NCBI GenBank assembly: GCA_035761045.1
Contig: DASTRU010000157.1
Coordinates: 1 to 6,518, forward strand
Origin: DASTRU01 sp035761045
GTDB lineage: Bacteria > Pseudomonadota > Gammaproteobacteria > Burkholderiales > Burkholderiaceae_E
DNA length: 6,518 nt
Reading direction: 5' to 3'
Positions 6,074-6,518 of this stretch are shown one piece after another (positions within the stretch are counted from its first letter, which is position 1; each line of letters begins with the position of its first letter). The notes below the pieces were generated by a model that saw nothing but the letters and a program-made list of their open reading frames with translations, searched no databases and was not told where the DNA came from. The position numbers and the translations under genes were made by a program.

Positions 6074-6518
6074 TTATGAATTGGACGTGACCACTTCGTT
6101 GGTATAAGCCTCCATCGGCAAGCACGAGCACATGATGTTGCGATCGCCATAAACGTTGTCGACTCGCCCCACCGCCGGCCACACCTTGTTGTGCTTTAGC
6201 GCGGGCAAGGGATACGCCGCGTGCTCGCGCGTGTAGTCGTGCACCCAGTTTTCGGCCATCACCATGGCGGCGGTATGCGGCGCGTTCTTCAATGGGTTGT
6301 CGTTCACGTCGATGCGCCCTTCTTCCACCGCACGGATTTCGGCGCGAATCGAGATCATTGCGTCGATAAAGCGATCGAGTTCGGCCTTGGCTTCCGATTC
6401 GGTGGGCTCCACCATCAAGGTGCCCGGCACGGGAAAGCTCAGCGTCGGCGCATGAAACCCGTAGTCCATCAAGCGCTTGGCCACGTCTTCTGCGGTAATG
6501 CCGCATGCGTCCTTGATC
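6074..6518 (-). CDS. gcvP: Glycine dehydrogenase (decarboxylating), P-protein, C-terminal fragment
   Basis: 147 codons plus a TAA stop are visible; the 5' part, including the PLP-binding lysine region, lies beyond the right edge (full P-proteins of this type are about 950 residues). The frame is recognisable from AKRLMDYGFHAPTLSFPVPG, then TLMVEPTESE, NPLKNAPHTA, WPAVGRVDNVYGDRN and CSCLPMEAY, all conserved at the C-terminus of GcvP. P-protein decarboxylates glycine with PLP and passes the aminomethyl group to lipoylated H-protein in the glycine cleavage system; it is cytoplasmic. The protein ends with a short tail, TNEVVTSNS. It is read in the same direction as the pilin operon, 265 bp upstream, and has no functional link to pili that I can see. 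The overlapping frame to 6069 is a shadow. Confidence 0.96.
   Translation of the reverse strand, partial: IKDACGITAEDVAKRLMDYGFHAPTLSFPVPGTLMVEPTESEAKAELDRFIDAMISIRAEIRAVEEGRIDVNDNPLKNAPHTAAMVMAENWVHDYTREHAAYPLPALKHNKVWPAVGRVDNVYGDRNIMCSCLPMEAYTNEVVTSNS

Noticed and set aside
6069..6506. 145-codon minus-strand frame over the gcvP end
   Set aside because: Arg-rich out-of-frame translation; the neighbouring frame matches the conserved GcvP C-terminus.

Overview
The window holds one block of genes read entirely from the minus strand. From right to left it contains the C-terminal end of a glycine decarboxylase P-protein gene (gcvP, cut by the right edge), an AT-rich intergenic stretch of about 265 bp, and then a type IV pilus minor-pilin operon in the order pilE - fimT - pilV - pilW - pilX - pilY1. 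pilY1 is cut by the left edge. The gene set, the prepilin signatures and the adjacent gcvP point to a Gram-negative proteobacterium. A gammaproteobacterium near the Xanthomonadales is my best guess, but that assignment is an inference from gene content and style, not from any marker gene.

Region by region: 1-2693 is pilY1 (897 codons visible, C-terminus missing); 2721-3308 pilX; 3305-4312 pilW; 4309-4875 pilV; 4872-5378 fimT; 5383-5808 pilE-like pilin; 5809-6073 intergenic with several short inverted and direct repeats and probably the operon promoter; 6074-6518 the end of gcvP. fimT/pilV, pilV/pilW and pilW/pilX each overlap by four bases (ATGA). pilE/fimT are four bases apart and pilX/pilY1 are 27 bases apart, so the six genes are almost certainly co-transcribed and translationally coupled.

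How they work together: all five small proteins carry an N-terminal type III prepilin leader (G followed by F or Y and a hydrophobic helix) for processing by the prepilin peptidase PilD. In characterised systems FimT/FimU, PilV, PilW and PilX form a tip/priming complex that with PilY1 starts pilus assembly. PilE is either a further minor subunit or an adaptor to the main fibre. PilY1 is a secreted von Willebrand A plus beta-propeller protein that presents adhesion and mechanosensing functions at the tip.

The system itself is known. The points worth a second look are acidic, calcium-loop-like Asp/Gly motifs in three consecutive genes (pilW, pilX, pilY1), a degenerate metal site in the PilY1 VWA domain, a GQSR sequence where the DNA-binding GRxR motif of FimT is expected, the pilE gene at the head rather than the tail of the operon, and repeat structure in the leader region. 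I see no tRNA, rRNA, CRISPR array, insertion sequence or phage gene.
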